Source: Sanchytrium tribonematis (Eukaryota > Sanchytriomycota > Sanchytriomycetes > Sanchytriales > Sanchytriaceae). Taken from it: DNA of 18,624 nucleotides. Shown in pieces: positions 14,691-18,624 of the stretch. Below the pieces are notes generated by a model. The model worked only from the letters and a program-made list of their open reading frames with translations. It had not been told where the DNA came from and ran no database searches. Each line of letters starts with the position of its first letter. Position 1 is the stretch's first letter. The stretch is from positions 1 through 18,624 of the forward strand of contig JADGIG010000110.1 of the NCBI GenBank assembly GCA_018985235.1. The letters are read 5' to 3'. Made by a program: the position numbers and the translations under genes.

Positions 14691-15824
14691 TTATTCTGTA
14701 AATATATTTAAATGAACCTTTGAGCACGGTTTTCCAACAAGCTCATGGTATACTCTATCAATATAGAGTTGGCATGCTAGTCTATTTGAGAATGTCAGAT
14801 TGCTTTCGTCAATTGTAATTGACATTGATCTCTTTTTCAATGAGTCTACAAATGCATTATTATCTTTTTCTATCCAAAAACTGTAGAAGCTAAGCTGCAG
14901 AAGCTGGGATATAAGATCAGGATAGTATAATTGGGACCTATTTTGGTGAACATCAAGCATTAACGCAAGTTCTTTCAAAGTCCTAGTTGCCGCATAATTA
15001 GGAATTTTGATCAATTTCATACTCAAGATTTTTGGAGACGGTGAGATTGTATGTGATGTTCTCAATTTTTTTTGGACTTTTAAATTATACATTGCTATAT
15101 TAAAATGGAACGCAATATCATTACTATTACTTGTAGCTAGTAAGGACTCTGAAATCTTTGCAGCTAACTTGTAAGATGCCAATGTATCTTCCAGACAGTA
15201 GTGTGCAAGTCTTAGACCATTTTCTTTATCTTTAAACTCGCTTATTCCTTTTTCGACAAAAAAATCTCGCAGAGATTTATCTAAAGAGAATCCCAACAAA
15301 TTCTTGGCAATATTGGCTAAATTGTGCTTTTTTAAATTTGGGAACATAAATTTGGCTATATGATAAGTACAAATTCCGATTGAGTTGGATTTTTTTGAAG
15401 CAATCTTTGTCGCATCAAAGTGAAGATTATGCGCCATGAATATGCTATTGTTAAAAGGTATCAAATTTTTAGTGGTGCCTTCACTGTACAACCAAGGCGC
15501 AAACCATATATAGTATCCGTTTCTCCCAACCGCAGTTGCCATGCAAGAATTTGCTGAAACTCTTACCAGATTTTCAGTATCAAAAATAATCAGATCATCT
15601 TTTGGATATCTGATTTCTGAGATGATGTTTTTTTGAAAATGGAACCAGCCACCCTTTTTCTTCATTTGGACAATGTCTTCACTGCTAAACTTTGGGATGG
15701 ATGTTAAAGGAAATAGATTCAAAACTGCATCCTTCTGCGTTACGGGAATGACCTTAGATATTAATTTTATTATATCGAGTTTTGATGGGTCCATGGGAAA
15801 CTTCAAATTAAGCATTGTCGACAT
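14691..15824 (-). CDS. DNA polymerase gamma-type 3'-5' exonuclease without polymerase domain
   Basis: The 377-residue product matches the N-terminal proofreading half of mitochondrial DNA polymerase gamma (Mip1/POLG). Exo I is IIFDTENLVRV (D-x-E) followed by MATAVGRNGYYIWFAPWL. Exo II is FMAHNLHFDATKI (N-x3-F-D). Then comes LANIAKNLLGFSLDKSLRDFFV, matching the POLG stretch before Exo III, and Exo III is AHYCLEDTLASYK (Y-x3-D). All catalytic acidic residues seem present. About 150 residues of unrecognised sequence follow and the frame ends at TAA; no polymerase A, B or C motif exists here, and VTC4 begins 42 nt further on. Family A gamma polymerases normally exceed 1000 residues in one chain. 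The likely role is mitochondrial, though no clear targeting peptide is visible. The stop lies in AATAAA. Confidence 0.8.
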   Translation of the reverse strand: MSTMLNLKFPMDPSKLDIIKLISKVIPVTQKDAVLNLFPLTSIPKFSSEDIVQMKKKGGWFHFQKNIISEIRYPKDDLIIFDTENLVRVSANSCMATAVGRNGYYIWFAPWLYSEGTTKNLIPFNNSIFMAHNLHFDATKIASKKSNSIGICTYHIAKFMFPNLKKHNLANIAKNLLGFSLDKSLRDFFVEKGISEFKDKENGLRLAHYCLEDTLASYKLAAKISESLLATSNSNDIAFHFNIAMYNLKVQKKLRTSHTISPSPKILSMKLIKIPNYAATRTLKELALMLDVHQNRSQLYYPDLISQLLQLSFYSFWIEKDNNAFVDSLKKRSMSITIDESNLTFSNRLACQLYIDRVYHELVGKPCSKVHLNIFTE

Positions 15825-16294
15825 GTTTCAGGGATATGGTACTGTATATCTTTAACAAGATGGAATTGTATAATTATCTTAAACTGTTGTTTTAAGAGCG
15901 TTTACTGTCAAAGGCCCGATTATGAATTTAAAATCAGGTGAAAACACAATTAGGAAATTTAATTATCTCACCTACTTGACTGCTATAGATATAAGCTAAC
16001 ATAGTAATTTGTAGGTTGAAAGAGTGGAAAAGTGGAAGAGAATTAATTGATTTAACTTTTGGATAAATTTCGGCTCACCCAATATGATTGGATGATTCCT
16101 ATAATCCTTAATCTGACTCATCACTGACCACTTGACCAAAGAGAAAAATGATGGCGGACGAGATGTTCCTTCGTTCGATATAAGGGGATGAATGATTGTA
16201 CAACAGTATATTCGCCACGTGTTATTACCCAATCATTAGATTGCCAAATTGGTCGAAAGAAGGACACCGTGACAGGGAGTTATCCTTTCGACAC
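15825..16294. promoter_or_regulatory. 470-bp divergent intergenic region
   Basis: This lies between the start codons of the exonuclease gene (minus) and the BAR-like gene (plus). It carries CACGTG at 16216-16221. The minus-strand frame 15996-16232 begins at TTG and shows no domain. The BAR frame is open back to about 16196 without an ATG, so an upstream coding exon is possible but not shown. I saw no RNA gene or repeat. Confidence 0.4.
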
Positions 16295-17203
16295 ATGAAT
16301 TCGAACTTAATGCATTCCAATAATCCGTCTTTAAATTCAATGCCTTCAATCACTCAAAGCATAGGCAGCGCTGTCTCTTTAGAAGAATTAAAAGTCAGTG
16401 ATGTCAAAACTCACCTTATTAACTGCAAAAAGTTCCTATCGGATTACAAACAATTATGCCAGCAATCCAAACAGTTTACTCAAAATGCTAATATTTTTAT
16501 GTCTTCTTTTCAAGATGTTATTAACGATCTGCCTGTTTATGAATACAGCAACAGTTTCGATCAAGTCAAAGAATGTTTTCAACATATGATCAAAGCTCAG
16601 GAGCGATTCACACAAGTTATGGCGTGTTTATATGTTCCTTTGAGACAAGAATATCAAACCCATACTGCTAAAATTAAGCAAACCGATGCTCATTATAAGG
16701 ATCTCAAAGAAAAAATGAGTAAAAAAGTCACAAAGTCACAAAAGAAATTGCAAGGAAAAACTGGAAATGTTGACGAATATGCCAAAGTCTTAAACGAGCT
16801 AAAGGACAATGCTGCCACATTAGAATCTGTTCAACAACAACATGCCCAACGCATAATCGATAGTACTTTGGAGCAAACTTCTAATTTCCTTGATGTTTTT
16901 GTTGTGTTTTTACACCTTCATCGGACAGTTTGTATCCCCTCTTTGACAGATAACGTGGAGCATCATTTAGAACAACTAAATGCAATGGGAATAGCTCCAA
17001 ATCACCAATTGCTTGAAAGAGTCATGGATCAGACTAAGTTCTCACCGAAAGGAAAGCAGTTAATAACGGAATCTATTCAATCTGCGAGAGCTCAAGAAAA
17101 TCTTGTCAAGAGACATTCTTCTACCTTAAGAAGAACTAACCCTAATCTGAATGCTGTATTGCGGCATGCAGAAAGGGTGAGAAGTAAAGATAACTTTGAT
17201 TAG
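16295..17203 (+). CDS. BAR-like membrane-curvature protein
   Basis: The 302-residue product is built of long amphipathic helices with the look of a BAR/AH-domain dimer that binds curved membranes. After a Ser/Asn-rich start, helix 1 runs from about KVSDVKTHLINCKKFLSDYKQLCQQ, and helix 2 includes VKECFQHMIKAQERFTQVMACLYVPLRQEY. A basic stretch, KDLKEKMSKKVTKSQKKLQGK, is typical of the lipid-contacting concave face. Helix 3 begins VDEYAKVLNELKDNAATLESVQQQHAQRIID, followed by SNFLDVFVVFLHLHRTV. The C-terminal tail is basic and Ser/Arg-rich. The family could be Ivy1/ASAP-like or FAM92-like; I cannot choose. The start is the first ATG of the frame; the frame is open further upstream from a TTG, so the N-terminus is not fully settled. 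Confidence 0.65.
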   Translation: MNSNLMHSNNPSLNSMPSITQSIGSAVSLEELKVSDVKTHLINCKKFLSDYKQLCQQSKQFTQNANIFMSSFQDVINDLPVYEYSNSFDQVKECFQHMIKAQERFTQVMACLYVPLRQEYQTHTAKIKQTDAHYKDLKEKMSKKVTKSQKKLQGKTGNVDEYAKVLNELKDNAATLESVQQQHAQRIIDSTLEQTSNFLDVFVVFLHLHRTVCIPSLTDNVEHHLEQLNAMGIAPNHQLLERVMDQTKFSPKGKQLITESIQSARAQENLVKRHSSTLRRTNPNLNAVLRHAERVRSKDNFD

Positions 17204-17398
17204 CATATTCAATTTGATAGAATTTTTGTCTAATTCGCTCGTACTATTGCAAATTTTAGACATTTTGCTGATTGTATAGAAAGGTGAGTCTTTTTTGCCA
17301 TGGTTTTTGGTATTTGGAAACTGAGATTTAATAAAATTTGTGGGAAATAATGTTTTGAATTTTTTCAATTCGAGTTGCCAAATTTGTTTTTTCCTGAC

Positions 17399-17671
17399 TT
17401 ATTTGGGTTTTGGCTTTATGTTTTTCACTAAAGAATTTTTTTTTGAATGTTTTTTCTTAGCGATAGTGGCCGCTCTTTTAGTCTTAATTTCGATTTTAGC
17501 GACATTTTCATAAGCAGCTTGTTGGGCATAATCTAGGCTTTTCCATTCAAATTTTGCTAGTAATTTGGAACTTTCCGTATTACCTAATTTAAAATTTAAC
17601 AAATATTCTTTGTAAAATCTTGTAAATCCAACAGAGTTTCGATTTCTTAGTATTGAAGGAAAAAAATTCAT
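17399..17671 (-). CDS. Single HMG-box protein, possibly mitochondrial
   Basis: The 90-residue product has one HMG-box-like module: GFTRFYKEYL (helix 1), ESSKLLAKFEWKSLDYAQQAAYENVAKIE (helices 2 and 3), followed by a very basic tail (KKKHSKKNSLVKNIKPKPK). The N-terminus MNFFPSILRNRNS is short, hydrophobic and basic and could act as a mitochondrial targeting signal, as in Abf2/TFAM-type DNA-packaging proteins. It lies 81 nt downstream of a second HMG gene on the same strand. After the TAA the same frame stays open for about 90 more codons, 65 of them before reaching the BAR gene, with lysine-rich content. A longer protein through readthrough or an unseen splice cannot be excluded. Mitochondrial location is inferred. 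Confidence 0.7.
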   Translation of the reverse strand: MNFFPSILRNRNSVGFTRFYKEYLLNFKLGNTESSKLLAKFEWKSLDYAQQAAYENVAKIEIKTKRAATIAKKKHSKKNSLVKNIKPKPK

Positions 17672-17752
17672 TAATTAGTTTTTAAGGAGAAAAAACCAAA
17701 AACCCGATAAAAATTACAAGATAGTAAATGTTATTGCGATGCATGATGCCGT

Positions 17753-18232
17753 TTATTCGCTTTTTCCTTTTCCGGAATCTGGTGATTTTTTCCACGCCTT
17801 GGCCAGTTTCTTCATAGTTTCTTGTGGATTCCCCTCAACCTTGTATTTACTGTAATGTTCCTTGCACCAGATATTATACGGTGTGAGTTTCTTGGTACCA
17901 GTCTTGATCTTGCCATATTTAGATTTCTCCTCTAAGTTGAGATCTTTCCAAGCGTTTCTGACATTGGAAAGATCTAATGGAGTCTCTCCTGGATATTTTT
18001 TCGCGTTGGTAGATACAAATGCGCCATATGCGGATTTTTTGTTTTTTTTCTTAGGTTCGACTTTTTTCGCAGCTTCTACATATTTGTTCTTGGCGGATTC
18101 TGACAATGATTTCCATTCGGATCCAAGTTTTGAAGATACTTCCGATAGATCCTTTGAAGACATGCTGGCCATTTTTTCTTTTAGAAAGATATGATAACCA
18201 GAAACTTTTAATAACGGACGAGTAAAAAGCAT
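17753..18232 (-). CDS. Protein with three tandem HMG-box-like modules
   Basis: The 159-residue product shows three repeats of the HMG fold. Box 1 is SGYHIFLKEKMASM..DLSEVSSKLGSEWKSLSESAKNKYVEAAKK, box 2 is SAYGAFVSTNAKKYP..DLSNVRNAWKDLNLEEKSKYGKI, and box 3 is TPYNIWCKEHYSKYK..QETMKKLAKAWKKSPDSGKGK. Each has the opening S/T-x-Y-x-x-[FW] and the central W-K. The modules are shorter than classical HMG boxes and joined by basic linkers, which suits non-specific DNA packaging. MLFTRPLLKVS at the start could be a mitochondrial presequence. The neighbouring single-box gene suggests a duplicated family. The stop lies in AATAAA. An ordinary nuclear HMGB-type protein is the alternative. Confidence 0.78.
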   Translation of the reverse strand: MLFTRPLLKVSGYHIFLKEKMASMSSKDLSEVSSKLGSEWKSLSESAKNKYVEAAKKVEPKKKNKKSAYGAFVSTNAKKYPGETPLDLSNVRNAWKDLNLEEKSKYGKIKTGTKKLTPYNIWCKEHYSKYKVEGNPQETMKKLAKAWKKSPDSGKGKSE

Positions 18233-18354
18233 CTCCCTTGTTTGAAATATTACCTAGGTTTATAACAATTGCTTGCCTTACTATTACATTTAAACTAATA
18301 TGTTTCAATCCGATCCATTTTTAATAGGTTCTCTTCAAATTTGCAACCGAATAC

Positions 18355-18624
18355 ATGAAATTAAAATCGAGTTTCGTCACAAACAATTCGATTCAGAAAT
18401 CTCATTTCTATGATAAGGCTAAAATGAAATCAAAATCATTTATAGAGTTATTCAAATCAAAATTAAGCTTGAGCCAGAAAAGAAAGCAAGTCAGATTTGA
18501 GAAGGAAATATCTTCAAATTTATTTGATACTTCTCTTGAACTTACAATATATCTAATTGGGAAAAAATTAAATTATAAAAGGAGGCAATTTAAAAGCCCA
18601 GTCAAGAGAATCATTCATGAAGAT
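18355..18624 (+). CDS. Start of an unknown basic protein, runs off the window
   Basis: From ATG 18355-18357 the frame is open for 90 codons to the last base of the window, so the gene is partial at its 3' side. The encoded start is MKLKSSFVTNNSIQKSHFYD, followed by lysine-rich helical sequence (SFIELFKSKLSLSQKRKQV) and a mixed segment (SNLFDTSLELTIYLIGKKL). KQVRFEKE resembles an RVxF-type protein phosphatase 1 docking motif, though such short motifs occur by chance. No domain is recognised. It is divergent from the three-box HMG gene with about 120 nt between starts. An upstream ATG (18300) opens a 37-codon frame that does not join it by any ultrashort intron I could find. Confidence 0.5.
   Translation, partial: MKLKSSFVTNNSIQKSHFYDKAKMKSKSFIELFKSKLSLSQKRKQVRFEKEISSNLFDTSLELTIYLIGKKLNYKRRQFKSPVKRIIHED

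Noticed and set aside
15996-16232. Minus-strand frame in the exonuclease/BAR gap
   Set aside because: It begins with TTG, has no ATG near its start and no recognisable features.
18051-18308. Minus-strand frame overlapping the HMG gene start
   Set aside because: It begins with TTG and reads across HMG box 1 in another frame. No ultrashort intron joins it to the HMG frame from an ATG.
1-18624. A genome-wide change of genetic code (UAR as Gln)
   Set aside because: VTC4, MAK16, ERD2, BRR6, the exonuclease and others have no internal UAR over thousands of bases, and most end at TAA where family homology ends. Only the RING gene is anomalous.
1-18624. A chlorarachniophyte nucleomorph origin, suggested by intron size
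   Set aside because: Nucleomorphs encode a reduced housekeeping set. Mitochondrial ribosomal proteins, VTC4, HYLS1 and surface-type proteins do not fit that repertoire.

Overview
The window looks like a very compact, AT-rich nuclear segment of a eukaryote, most likely an early-diverging fungus or close relative. Fungal-type signs are the SPX-VTC polyphosphate polymerase VTC4, Brr6/Brl1, an OST3-type oligosaccharyltransferase subunit and single-finger C2H2 proteins. A HYLS1-type centriole protein suggests a lineage that still builds centrioles or flagella (chytrid, Rozella or sanchytrid grade). The taxonomic placement is inference. Termination follows the standard code for almost every gene.

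Layout. Left part (1-3.3 kb): a small two-TM protein gene (-), mitochondrial bS16m (+), a cysteine-rich tail-anchored/GPI-like protein (-), MAK16 (+) and OST3 (-). Next (3.3-6.4 kb): a 450-bp intergenic region, two single C2H2-finger genes facing each other, HYLS1 (-), and a RING-finger gene (-) whose single frame is broken by two stops. Middle (6.4-11.1 kb): ERD2 (+), a small single-TM protein (-), BRR6 (+), a SET-domain protein (-), MIF (+), mL54 (+) and a homeodomain protein (+). Right part (11.2-18.6 kb): an unknown helical protein (+), a Mis18/Yippee-type protein (+), VTC4 (-), a free-standing DNA polymerase gamma-type exonuclease (-), a BAR-like protein (+), two HMG-box proteins (-), and an open frame running off the right edge (+).

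The main result is the gene architecture. Several genes are complete only if introns of about 16-20 nt are removed. The best cases restore conserved family sequence exactly: VTC4 (19 nt), OST3 (20 nt) and the C2H2 finger (19 nt). In addition, at least eight genes have a TAA stop codon lying inside an AATAAA poly(A) hexamer, and convergent genes end 1-15 nt apart. Plain ORF calling would truncate VTC4 and OST3 inside their membrane domains.

Several genes share a mitochondrial theme: bS16m, mL54, the polymerase-gamma-type exonuclease and possibly both HMG proteins. ERD2 and OST3 act in the ER/Golgi, BRR6 at the nuclear envelope, VTC4 at the vacuole or acidocalcisome, and MAK16 in 60S assembly. 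I saw no tRNA, rRNA, CRISPR or transposon in the window.
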